In this document: positions 25,764 through 34,257 of the stretch, piece after piece
How the letters are laid out: every line of letters begins with the position of its first letter
How positions within the stretch are numbered: position 1 is the first letter of the stretch
Assembly: GCF_011734195.1 (NCBI RefSeq)
Contig: NZ_JAANTH010000003.1
Coordinates: forward strand, 124,001-188,000
Length of the DNA stretch: 64,000 nt
Source: Halobacterium sp. R2-5
GTDB taxonomy: Archaea > Halobacteriota > Halobacteria > Halobacteriales > Halobacteriaceae
Direction: 5' to 3'
Notes under the pieces: model-generated
Databases searched by the model: none
Seen by the model: the letters and a program-made list of their open reading frames with translations, nothing else
Told to the model about the DNA's origin: nothing
Made by a program: the position numbers and the translations under genes

Positions 25764-26672
25764 CTAGGACCGCCCGCGCACCACCGTCTCGGACTCCACC
25801 ACACCAACCGCCCCATCGACAACGAGCCGAAGTAAATCGCCCTCCAGCTCCATCGACACCTCGTACCCTTCCCCGCCCGCACGCTCCTCAACGGCCCAGT
25901 CTTCCACGTACGCACGGTCGTGAAGCTCCCAGAACCCCAACTGAGTCACGTCCACGCCCCGCTCCCAGTGAAACACTACCGACGCCGGATGACCCACTAC
26001 TGCGTACGGTAACGCCATCGAATACGAACGCAAGCACGACTCACACGCCAACTCAACCACGTAATCGTAGTCCGTCGGATTCTCCGGCATCATCACCACT
26101 TCACCGATCACGCGCCCAAAACACGTCGGACAAACCCCCCGCCGCATCTGCCGCACCTGCGCCACATACGCAGTCGCCATACTCTCCACATACTCCTCGG
26201 GCCCCCAATCTCTCGTCTGCGCGGGCGTCGTCGGTAACCCCGCAACCGGCCGTTCACACGCCCGACACTTCACGAGAAATATCTGCTGTTCAAACAGCTC
26301 CGCCACCAACTCCGTCCCGGCACAAAACGGACACCGCCCAGCCACCTCAACCGGCCCGAACGCCTCCGGCGTCCCGTAATTCTCCGACAGCACGAACCGG
26401 ACCATGTACTCCCCCGCGTGCGTCAACGCGTACCCACGCTCGGACTTCCGCAGAAACGTCCCCGTCAACTCCCCAAGATGGTAGGACAACTTCGACGTAT
26501 TGTCCACCGCAACGCGCTCGTAGATGTCCGAAAACGACAGCTCAACCGGTCCACTCTCCCCAAGTTCCGTCTCCCGTTCGGCCTGCGCCACCGCCCGCAG
26601 CACATCCACACGAGTATCGTCGGACAGTAACGCAAACACATCCGCTGCATCCTCAGCCATCCTCGCCTTCAT
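25764..26672 (-). CDS. ArsR-like HTH regulator with zinc-ribbon C-terminus
   Basis: 302 residues from ATG 26672 (another ATG at 26660). The N-terminal winged helix (DVFALLSDDTRVDVLRAVAQ, DIYERVAVDNTSKLSYHLGEL) is ArsR-like. Two pairs of CxxC follow (RCPFCAGTELV, VKCRACERPVAG), then CPTCFGRVIG and LACESCLRSYS, giving two probable zinc ribbons. This is a common haloarchaeal regulator type of unknown ligand. Encoded alone, convergent to nothing nearby, with unusually C-rich third positions compared with the neighbouring MMPL gene. Confidence 0.85.
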   Translation of the reverse strand: MKARMAEDAADVFALLSDDTRVDVLRAVAQAERETELGESGPVELSFSDIYERVAVDNTSKLSYHLGELTGTFLRKSERGYALTHAGEYMVRFVLSENYGTPEAFGPVEVAGRCPFCAGTELVAELFEQQIFLVKCRACERPVAGLPTTPAQTRDWGPEEYVESMATAYVAQVRQMRRGVCPTCFGRVIGEVVMMPENPTDYDYVVELACESCLRSYSMALPYAVVGHPASVVFHWERGVDVTQLGFWELHDRAYVEDWAVEERAGGEGYEVSMELEGDLLRLVVDGAVGVVESETVVRGRS

Positions 26673-26781
26673 TGACCGCACCAACCGCCTTTAACGCTAT
26701 GTCTGTCAAGTAACTCACCGAAACCACTTGCAGGTAACGTCATTCGCTCTGAAACCGGCTCTCACACGAGACGCTGACCGG

Positions 26782-28236
26782 TCACTGGAAAAACTCGTTT
26801 ACAGACCCCTGTCCCCAGTGCTTCATTGCGCGAATTAGCGGTCGAGGTGAGACGCGGCGAAGGATTGACGTCTCGGGCGGCCGGCTACCCGAAATCGATG
26901 TCTCCCATCCCGCATTCTGCTGTAAGCGTTCCCGTTCGTGCTCCGCAGTCGTCTGAACAGCCTCGACATCCATCGCTTTGACTGTCCCGCCGTCCACGAG
27001 GAGTTCCCCATCGACGACTACAGTTTCCACGTCTCCAGCAGTCACCGTATTTGTGAGGGCAGCGGGGAGATTACTGATCGGTTGATGGCGCGGCGAATCG
27101 ATGTCGATGAGCAGCAAATCCGCTCGTTTACCCGGTTTGAGGCTGCCGATCTGGTCGTCAAGCCCGAGCGCGCGGGCGGCGTCGATTGTGAGCATCTTCA
27201 GGAGGTCGTAAGACGACCACTGCTGAGCTCTGTACTCGAAATTCGCTAACAGCCGAGCGTGTTTGGCTTCCTGAAAGAGGTCCCAACAATCGAACCAAAA
27301 CGGATCGTCGAGACCGAGGACGACGTTCGCGCCGTGCTCTCGCAGTGCGGGGAGCGGAAACCACGCCTGTTCACCAGCTTGGAAGTAACTGTACACTGTC
27401 GGACAGTGAACCACGTGCGCACCCGCCTCAGCAATTCGACGTGCGTCGCGCCGGTCAGCATGAAGCAAGTGCGTTAGTAGCGTCCGGTCATCAAGCAACC
27501 CGAACTGCTCAAGGAGAGTGATCGGGTCGTCCGCACCGCTCCCAGCAGCCATCGTTTCGGCTGCGGGAGAATCATAGAGGTGCGTGTGGAGTCGTAACTC
27601 GGGGTAGTCGTCTCTGAGCTCGGCGACACCACGCCAGACGTCACGCGAACAGCCGACTTCACCACCCGGTGCGATACTCGCCAGCACGCGGCCGTCAAAC
27701 GCACCATGATAGCGCTCGATAAACCGGCGTGCATCGCGGAGCTGCTCCTGTCCGGACTTCGGTTTCAGGAAATCCGCTATTTCGGGGCCGATGACTCCGC
27801 GAAGACCGGCCTGACCGATAGCTTCTGCACCGATTGCCGGGGTGAAATCCATCGCGTTGACTGTCGTGACCCCGTGTGAAAGCTGACGGAGACAGGCAAA
27901 ACCCCAAGCGGCTTCGAAGAACGACTTGCCGAGCGTGGATTCTGCTGTGTGGTACAACGCGAGCGCTTCCTTCAGTAGTTCTGCGCCGCCAAGGTCGCTA
28001 AACAGTCCTTGAACGAGGGCGAAATCGGTGTGTCGATGCGTATCGATAAGACCGGGGATAGCGATTTTCCCTTCAGCATCAATCACATGAGCGGCTTCAC
28101 TACGCTGGTCAGCACTCGTTGTTGGGGCAACTGCTGTGATTCTGTTCCCACTTACCCGAATCGTCCCTCGTTTTATGATCCGGTCGCTCTGGTCGAGCGT
28201 GATGATTGTTGCATCGTGGACGATTATATCGCTCAT
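26782..28236 (-). CDS. Amidohydrolase (chlorohydrolase/deaminase family)
   Basis: 484 residues. Metal-binding sites of the amidohydrolase barrel are visible: HxH in PGLIDTHRHTDF (about 62-73), His in LRLHTHLYDSP, His in LLTHLLHADR and Asp in VVLGLDDPFWFD. It belongs to the Atz/Trz-type branch (ATZ-like chlorohydrolases, 5'-methylthioadenosine and guanine-type deaminases), which hydrolyse C-N or C-Cl bonds on heterocycles. It is the last gene of the hydantoinase/carboxylase operon region, 460 bases after hyuB-like, and is a paralogue of the plus-strand amidohydrolase at 38622. Together they frame the cluster, arguing for a cyclic amide or heterocycle substrate. ATG 28236 is preferred over GTG 28245. 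Confidence 0.88.
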   Translation of the reverse strand: MSDIIVHDATIITLDQSDRIIKRGTIRVSGNRITAVAPTTSADQRSEAAHVIDAEGKIAIPGLIDTHRHTDFALVQGLFSDLGGAELLKEALALYHTAESTLGKSFFEAAWGFACLRQLSHGVTTVNAMDFTPAIGAEAIGQAGLRGVIGPEIADFLKPKSGQEQLRDARRFIERYHGAFDGRVLASIAPGGEVGCSRDVWRGVAELRDDYPELRLHTHLYDSPAAETMAAGSGADDPITLLEQFGLLDDRTLLTHLLHADRRDARRIAEAGAHVVHCPTVYSYFQAGEQAWFPLPALREHGANVVLGLDDPFWFDCWDLFQEAKHARLLANFEYRAQQWSSYDLLKMLTIDAARALGLDDQIGSLKPGKRADLLLIDIDSPRHQPISNLPAALTNTVTAGDVETVVVDGELLVDGGTVKAMDVEAVQTTAEHERERLQQNAGWETSISGSRPPETSILRRVSPRPLIRAMKHWGQGSVNEFFQ

Positions 28237-28699
28237 ACGCTCCACCCGGCTGTCGAGTGACGAATTTGGTCTCGACGACTATTAACGGTTGCTGCCATAT
28301 CGGGCCTCTACTCGGTTTTTATGCCGAAAGTGGGGAACGCCCCGAGTTACCGTGTGCTGATTGCTTCGAAGGACAGCGATGGTACTCAGTCCTCAATCCC
28401 CCATTCCCAAATGGGAGAGATCCTCGAACACTCGCCGGGGCGGCGCTGAACCCTGGGGTGAGTGGTTGGATTTCTGCTGGGTTGGTCGGAGAATCGCCTA
28501 GGCGCTTTTGTGTGTTATGTTAACGGTGGTCGTAGTTCTGTGTGGGAGTGTCTTTTTCGTTGTTTGTGGTTGTGTCTTGCTAATTTGACGAACCAGGGCT
28601 TGGTTTCCGCGTGATTACTTGATGGCGATGCTGATGGCTCCGTCGCGGACGTTCTGTTGCGCGCATTTCCGTCGGCAGAAAAATGCTGGGACCGGGGCG
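28237..28699. other. Intergenic region between catabolic genes
   Basis: About 460 bases with no convincing gene. Around 28312-28360 an imperfect stem can be drawn (CTCGG...CCGAG), and 28505-28620 is T-rich. The size of the gap suggests that the amidohydrolase gene has its own promoter. Confidence 0.4.
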
Positions 28700-30760
28700 T
28701 TACTGTCGTAAGACTGGACTCTCTTTTTCGCCGTCAGGCCAACTCCCGTAGTGGTCGAGGATTTCCTCTGGTGGCTGCTTGTCCTCCCACTCGTCTTGGA
28801 ACTCCTCGAAGGGAACAGCCTCCTCAAGGCGCTGTTCGCGGAAGGATTCGCGTCGTGCCTTTGTTGCATCCTCGTCGACGGTGAGGGTGTCTTCGTCGTA
28901 CTCAATCTGGTAGAGTTCCTTTGCAGAGTGATGGGTCACGCGGTTGTCCTCAATGTCTTCCATGACCGTATCGGGGTCTCGTTCGAGGACGTCGCCGTAC
29001 CCACAGCCGCCGCCCGAGTGGCCGATGAAGAGGTCGCCGTTCTCGTACGGCTGGGACTCACGGACGTGGCTAGTGATGTTGTAGTCGGCGTCTAGCGTTT
29101 TGTCCTGCAGGAGTTCGATAAGATCGTCGGGCACGTAATCACCGTTTTTCATTCGTTCCTTCAGGTCAGAGTTGGTGATAGTGATGCCGGGAATGGTGCG
29201 GGGTGCGTATCCACCGTAGAGACCCTGCCCGGTCACCAGCTTGGAGTTATGGCAGATCGAGAGCCACTCGACAGTTGGGACGTGGTGCATCATGTACCCA
29301 ATCTGCATCCCGATACCGCCGCGGTGTTTTCCGTGCCCACATGAGTCCGTGCCGTGGCGGAAGAACTGGTGGGTGAATGGGTACTCGTTCTCGACGAACT
29401 CCATATTTGAGGCATGGCCGAACGGGCACCACGGGAAAATCGCTTCGTCTTCCCCGTCGCGTCGAGCTTGCCCACCGGTGCCATCCGTGTTGAGCGCGTG
29501 CGACATCAGGTCCGCAACTGGCTCACCGTGCTGGTTCACTCCGCCGAAGGCATACCCGGGTGCGGTGTTGGCCATCGGTGCAGTGACGTGTTCGTTCTCG
29601 CTGTCGTCATCGTACATCGATCGCGAGAACAGGGTGGTCGTTGAGTCCATGATCACCTGATTCACCATGACCGCTTGGACTGTGGACGCTTCTGAGTCCG
29701 GATAGAGTATCGACCCCTTCGGGATGTTGAAGTCGATAAGGTCGTACGTCCCGTTGCTCTTCGGCAGGTCATGGAAGGGAACGCTGAATAGGTAGTTTGC
29801 AGTGTGGGCAATAGAAGCGACCGGCTGCGTGTTGAACGACCCATCGTTCTCCGGTGAGGTCCCGCTGTAGTCGATGTGAATCTCCGGGCCGTCTTTTTCC
29901 ATCGTCGCATTGAGCCGCCAGAGACCGTCCTCATAGCCGACTGTATCCGCGAAGTGAACCGATTGGAAGGTTCCATCATTCCACTCGTCAACGCGTCTTT
30001 TCGCGCCTTCGCGGGATTCTTTGATGTTTCGGCGGAGAAGACCGCGGAAGAAGTCTGGCCCCTGCTTTTCGATGATGAGGTCCTTGATGCGTCGGCGGAC
30101 CCGATCGCAGGTCGTAACTCGTGCCCGCAAGTCAATCTCGTGCATCCGCGGTGCACGGGAGATGAAGTTCTTCTGCATCTCCACCTGGTCGCTTTTCAGC
30201 TTGTAATCCTCGCCGATTTTGATGGGGGATAGCTTCATCCCCTCGTCGTGCCGCGTTCGCGCGGAAATCGGCATCCCACCAGGCTCGATAGCGCCGGTCT
30301 CAGTTGTGTGGGCAGCCGCAGAAATCCAGGCCATAATCTCGCCATCGTGGAAGACGGGCATGAACGCGATTTGGTCTGGGTTGTGAATACCGCCGTATAA
30401 CGCGTCGTTCGCGTAGAAGACGTCGCCAGGTTCAACGCCGACAGTCTCGTCGTCGGCGAAGTTGTTAATCACGTACTTGAGCGGTGGAACTCCCGTGACG
30501 ACGTGTAGGTACGCTCCAGCGGCCGAGTCGACGAGGTCGCCTTCGGGCGTGTAGACCGCGACGGCAAGGTCGCGGGCGGCGATGAACTGCGATACCCCCG
30601 ATCGGACGAAGACGTCCATCCCCTCGTCGAGGATCAAGCGGAGGCGTTCCGAGTAAATCTCGTAGTCGCCGTGCTGCAGTTCGTCCATGCAGGCCAGTTC
30701 CTGTGCGGACGGTTCTTCCAGGTCGAGCCAGTCGATTAGTTGGTCGCGGTTAACAGTCAT
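28700..30760 (-). CDS. Hydantoinase B / acetone-carboxylase alpha-like subunit
   Basis: 686 residues of the HyuB/AcxB superfamily (N-methylhydantoinase B, 5-oxoprolinase C-part, acetone carboxylase alpha). Family stretches include FYANDALYGGIHNPDQIAFM, HTTETGAIEPGGM and HRGGIGMQIGYMMHHV. It acts with a HyuA partner on an ATP-activated substrate: ring opening of a hydantoin or carboxylation of a ketone. Its start overlaps the HyuA-like gene by four bases (ATGA). The length is close to that of known HyuB and shorter than AcxB. It is the catalytic partner of one or both HyuA-like proteins of the cluster. Confidence 0.9.
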   Translation of the reverse strand: MTVNRDQLIDWLDLEEPSAQELACMDELQHGDYEIYSERLRLILDEGMDVFVRSGVSQFIAARDLAVAVYTPEGDLVDSAAGAYLHVVTGVPPLKYVINNFADDETVGVEPGDVFYANDALYGGIHNPDQIAFMPVFHDGEIMAWISAAAHTTETGAIEPGGMPISARTRHDEGMKLSPIKIGEDYKLKSDQVEMQKNFISRAPRMHEIDLRARVTTCDRVRRRIKDLIIEKQGPDFFRGLLRRNIKESREGAKRRVDEWNDGTFQSVHFADTVGYEDGLWRLNATMEKDGPEIHIDYSGTSPENDGSFNTQPVASIAHTANYLFSVPFHDLPKSNGTYDLIDFNIPKGSILYPDSEASTVQAVMVNQVIMDSTTTLFSRSMYDDDSENEHVTAPMANTAPGYAFGGVNQHGEPVADLMSHALNTDGTGGQARRDGEDEAIFPWCPFGHASNMEFVENEYPFTHQFFRHGTDSCGHGKHRGGIGMQIGYMMHHVPTVEWLSICHNSKLVTGQGLYGGYAPRTIPGITITNSDLKERMKNGDYVPDDLIELLQDKTLDADYNITSHVRESQPYENGDLFIGHSGGGCGYGDVLERDPDTVMEDIEDNRVTHHSAKELYQIEYDEDTLTVDEDATKARRESFREQRLEEAVPFEEFQDEWEDKQPPEEILDHYGSWPDGEKESPVLRQ

Positions 30761-32904
30761 TGGGTGTCACCGTTGGTTTCGAGAATGCCGTTTCGGTACT
30801 CGTCTAGGCTGTACGTCCAGCCGTCCGGTACTGCAGTCGTCGTGTAATCGGCGTCTACGACCGCTGGGCCATCGATCTCCATTCCCGAGTGCAAGTCTTC
30901 GTACTCGAAGACCGGTGTCGAGATGTAGGCGTCCCTGTTCTCCCACATGATGTCACGTGATCCAGCTCGTGCTGGCGACGGGTCTGGACTGCCAATTTCC
31001 GACGTGGGGAGTTCGATGTCGGGACTCTTGACGCGGGCGCGGAGTGCGAAGTTTTCGACGGTGATGCCGTGGTCAGGCGTGACCGAATATGGCGAGAATC
31101 GGTCCTTGTACTGGTCGATGAAGTGCTCGCAGATGGCCTGGACATCTGATTCTTCGTGGAGTTCGAGACGGGGTGAGCGAATGCGAGCAACGTGAATCTG
31201 CCCCCCGAAGCGCATGTCCAGTTCGAGGCTATAGGTGATGTCTTCTGGGTTGTACCCCTCGCTTTTGATGTCGCGACGCCCCTTCGCTTTCAGCTCCTCG
31301 ACAACCTCGTTGAACGCGTCGTAGTCTACACTGTACGCGGCTTCCTCGCCGGAGTCGCGTAGGTACATCGAGTGGGACTGCTCGTAGATGTGGAGTGTGT
31401 CCATCGTGGCTGATCCCATCGCACAGAACACTGGCGAGTACGGCGTCGTGACGACCGTGTCGATGTCGAGATACGACGAATAGGAGGCGGCGTGGAGCGG
31501 ACCGGCGCCGCCGAAGCTGTACAGCATGAACTCACGCGGGTCGTGGCCGCGAAGCATCGTCTCCTTGCGGACGGTGTTCCCCATGTTCCCATCCGTGATT
31601 CGTCGGATGTTGGACGCAGCTTCCGTGACATCCATCCCTGCCGGATCCGCTACATGGGTTTTAATCGCCTCTTCAGCACGGTCAACCGCGAGCTGCTGGT
31701 TGCCCGCGTAGAACTTCTCCGGGTTGATGAACCCGAGGACGACGTCCGCGTCAGTCACCGTTGGCTTTGTGCCACCGCGGTTGTAGCAGGCCGGCCCTGG
31801 GTCGGCACCAGCGCTTTCCGGGCCGACTTCGATACGCCCGCCGAGTTCTTCGTTGACCGAGGCGATCGATCCGCCACCTGCACCAATCGATTTCGACTCG
31901 ATCATGGTGCCGGAGACACGCCAGCGGTCAATCACTGGTTCAAACTCGTAGGACTGGACGCCTCCTTTGGTGAGGATGCCGATGTCGAAGCTCGTGCCCC
32001 CCATGTCTGTCACGACAGCCTTGTCGTATCCGAGAACATCACAGAGGTACTCCCCGCCTTTTAGTCCGGCAACGGGACCGCCGTTAAACGTCTCAACGGC
32101 TGTAGTCTTGTACGACTCAGCCATTCCGCCGGTGTTGTGGAGCATTTGGATATCGCCCTCGTAGCCGTGGGCCTCCAAGCGGTCCTTGATATCTGCGATG
32201 TGCTCCTGCATTAACTCGGAGAGGTACGCGTCGAGTAGCGTGGTATTTGTCCGTTCGTATTCCTTCTTGGTCGGCATCACCTCCGAGGAGAGGAACACGG
32301 GAATGCTCCCGAGATACGACGGTGGATACTCGTCACGAACGAGTTCGCGAATTCGCTGTTCGTGGTCGGGGTAGGCATATGACCACAGGAGGTTCACGAC
32401 GATGGCCCGAGCACCCTTGTCCACGAGATCTCGAATCTGCTCGCGCGCGTGCTCCTCGTTGAGCGGGCGCAACACGTTCCCTTCGCTGTCGACGCGCTCT
32501 CGGATTCCGTTCGTACGGGAGTCCGGGACGAGATACGACGGTTTTTTCGCGTCCGAGATATTCCGTTGCTCGCTATCAGTGAGTCCGTCAGCCCATCGAG
32601 GACCGCGCCCAATCTGGGGGTAGTCCTGCACGCCAGCAGTGGTGAGCAGGCCGAGTTTCGGGCCCTTACGCTCGATCAGTCGATTCATCGCAGTCGTGGT
32701 CGAATACCGAATCGAGTCCACGTCACTGATCAAGTCATCGAGACCCAGCCCGAGTTGCTCAGCACACTTGTCGATCCCTTGGAAGAAGCACTCAGCCATG
32801 TCATGCTCGGTAGTTGGCGTCTTCGCTGACACGACTTCGCCGTCATGGAGCGTGAAACAGTCGGTGAATGTTCCACCAGCGTCGATGTTAATCTGTGTCG
32901 TCAT
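30757..32904 (-). CDS. Hydantoinase A / acetone-carboxylase beta-like subunit (copy 1)
   Basis: 715 residues. HyuA fold of the ASKHA ATPase type: NIDAGGTFTDCF at 5-16, DMGGTSFDIGILTKGG near 298, and GGAGPLHAASYSSYL near 470. HyuA-type subunits activate the carbonyl substrate with ATP. Compared with copy 2 the C-terminal part is longer, near that of AcxA (about 715 residues). It overlaps hyuB-like downstream and the gamma-like gene upstream, so the three subunits are translationally coupled. Product and substrate are not determined. Confidence 0.9.
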   Translation of the reverse strand: MTTQINIDAGGTFTDCFTLHDGEVVSAKTPTTEHDMAECFFQGIDKCAEQLGLGLDDLISDVDSIRYSTTTAMNRLIERKGPKLGLLTTAGVQDYPQIGRGPRWADGLTDSEQRNISDAKKPSYLVPDSRTNGIRERVDSEGNVLRPLNEEHAREQIRDLVDKGARAIVVNLLWSYAYPDHEQRIRELVRDEYPPSYLGSIPVFLSSEVMPTKKEYERTNTTLLDAYLSELMQEHIADIKDRLEAHGYEGDIQMLHNTGGMAESYKTTAVETFNGGPVAGLKGGEYLCDVLGYDKAVVTDMGGTSFDIGILTKGGVQSYEFEPVIDRWRVSGTMIESKSIGAGGGSIASVNEELGGRIEVGPESAGADPGPACYNRGGTKPTVTDADVVLGFINPEKFYAGNQQLAVDRAEEAIKTHVADPAGMDVTEAASNIRRITDGNMGNTVRKETMLRGHDPREFMLYSFGGAGPLHAASYSSYLDIDTVVTTPYSPVFCAMGSATMDTLHIYEQSHSMYLRDSGEEAAYSVDYDAFNEVVEELKAKGRRDIKSEGYNPEDITYSLELDMRFGGQIHVARIRSPRLELHEESDVQAICEHFIDQYKDRFSPYSVTPDHGITVENFALRARVKSPDIELPTSEIGSPDPSPARAGSRDIMWENRDAYISTPVFEYEDLHSGMEIDGPAVVDADYTTTAVPDGWTYSLDEYRNGILETNGDTQ

Positions 32905-33257
32905 TGGTTGTAGTCCTCCTTCAGGCTCTCAAGATCGAGGTTTGTGTCGTGCGTAATCGGATGGCCAGGTGGGAGATACTCGTTCTCGACCATCGTCCCG
33001 CAACCAGGACAGTAGAACTCCACAATCCGAACCCACTCCGGATCCGGAGCAAAGGTGTAGTCCGAATCGTCGATAAGCGGCGGATGAACCTCCCGGGGGT
33101 CTCGTTCGTTAACGAGACAGCCACGCTTGTAGTTCTCCTCTGCCGGTCCTAGCGACTCGCCGCAGTTATGGCACTGCCACTGTTCCGTATCGAGATCGAT
33201 CTCGAGGTACTCTGCAACTCGTTTCACCGCTTCAGTACTGGATTTTGAGTCTGGCAT
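32901..33257 (-). CDS. Acetone-carboxylase gamma-like zinc protein
   Basis: 118 residues from ATG 33257; longer readings to 33602 run into the preceding gene and are rejected. Two CxxC pairs bind a probable zinc: CHNCGESLG (about 29-37) and FYCPGCGTMVEN (about 81-92). The small subunit of acetone and acetophenone carboxylases has the same size and cysteine pattern. Its presence with HyuA- and HyuB-like proteins separates this set from plain hydantoinases, which lack it. It overlaps the following HyuA gene by four bases. Confidence 0.8.
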   Translation of the reverse strand: MPDSKSSTEAVKRVAEYLEIDLDTEQWQCHNCGESLGPAEENYKRGCLVNERDPREVHPPLIDDSDYTFAPDPEWVRIVEFYCPGCGTMVENEYLPPGHPITHDTNLDLESLKEDYNQ

Positions 33258-33300
33258 CTGTCGTGCTGTTTGACTCGTTCGTGAGTGATCGTTCGACGAA

Positions 33301-34257
33301 CTATGCATCCGTGTACCCCTCACGGACCGCGTGGAGCGCGTTCGGGTGTACATCGCTCGGGAGTTCTCGGCCGCTCGCGAGGAACGCTGATGCTGGAAGA
33401 TCCCGACACCGTTCTTCGACCCGTGCTGTAATCTCCGATGGCTCTGCGTCGAGGAGGTTGGCAGTAATACCGCCGCCAATACGGACGTCCGGATGTTCGA
33501 CAGCAACCGCTGCCGGGTCATCCGTGTCAAGTAGCGCGGCCGCTGGTTCTCCTTGATCAAGAACGATGTCGACTGTTGTCTCGTCGTAGCCGTTCGGAGC
33601 AAGCATCAGTGGCGTGTCGTAGAACCCGGTGATGTTGTCGAGCACTTGCAGGGTCTCCACTATGGCCTCCGCAGCCTCGCCACCGTTCAGTTGACCAACG
33701 TCCTCATACACCAGGATAGCATCCACACCCGCCTTTCCGAACGCACGGCCAAGCTCGCCAATTGCTGTCCGGACTGGTTTGGTGTACTCAGCGTCAAGTG
33801 CTGCAGCGTTCCCGAAGGTGGTCTCGATAGTCGTCAGGGGTCCAGGGACAACACCGACGACTAGGGGCTCGTCGAGACTCGAAACGAGTCGCTCCCCGAC
33901 ATCAATCACCGTCGGAACTCGCCCCCGGTTTGTAACCGTCGTTGGGTCACTCACCGCATCGGACGACACAATCGGTTCGGCCGTCTCGAATTGCTCGGTC
34001 GCAGCGTCCCATTCGACAGACGCCCCGAGTGCTTCCGCGAGAAGCGCGGTATCGACCCCCGTGAAGACGACGTCGGACTCGAATAGCCGCTGGGAACTCT
34101 GGAGTGCGTTGGTCTGCTGAGTGGCATTCGACAGAAAAATCTCTGGGGGGAGCTGGCTCACATTAGCAGCCAGTTGCCCGACAATCGGCACGTACGGCCG
34201 CGGCTTCGACTGACGACCGCGAAGATACGACATGGCTGGCGAGGTCCGAGCGCTCAT
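33301..34257 (-). CDS. UroD/MetE-fold protein of the carboxylase operon
   Basis: 318 residues, about 34 kDa. The barrel resembles uroporphyrinogen decarboxylase and methyltransferase relatives: PLVVGVVPGPLTTIETTFG, AFGKAGVDAILVYEDVGQL and a C-terminal ASGRELPSDVHPNALHAV, matching the 'G-x-E-(I/L)-P' end of the family. Residues for porphyrinogen handling are not evident, so a haem role is unlikely. It lies between the HyuA-like copy 2 gene (four-base overlap) and the gamma-like gene. A 34-kDa fifth subunit is needed to activate acetophenone carboxylase; whether this protein is its counterpart is a hypothesis from size and position. Confidence 0.75.
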   Translation of the reverse strand: MSARTSPAMSYLRGRQSKPRPYVPIVGQLAANVSQLPPEIFLSNATQQTNALQSSQRLFESDVVFTGVDTALLAEALGASVEWDAATEQFETAEPIVSSDAVSDPTTVTNRGRVPTVIDVGERLVSSLDEPLVVGVVPGPLTTIETTFGNAAALDAEYTKPVRTAIGELGRAFGKAGVDAILVYEDVGQLNGGEAAEAIVETLQVLDNITGFYDTPLMLAPNGYDETTVDIVLDQGEPAAALLDTDDPAAVAVEHPDVRIGGGITANLLDAEPSEITARVEERCRDLPASAFLASGRELPSDVHPNALHAVREGYTDA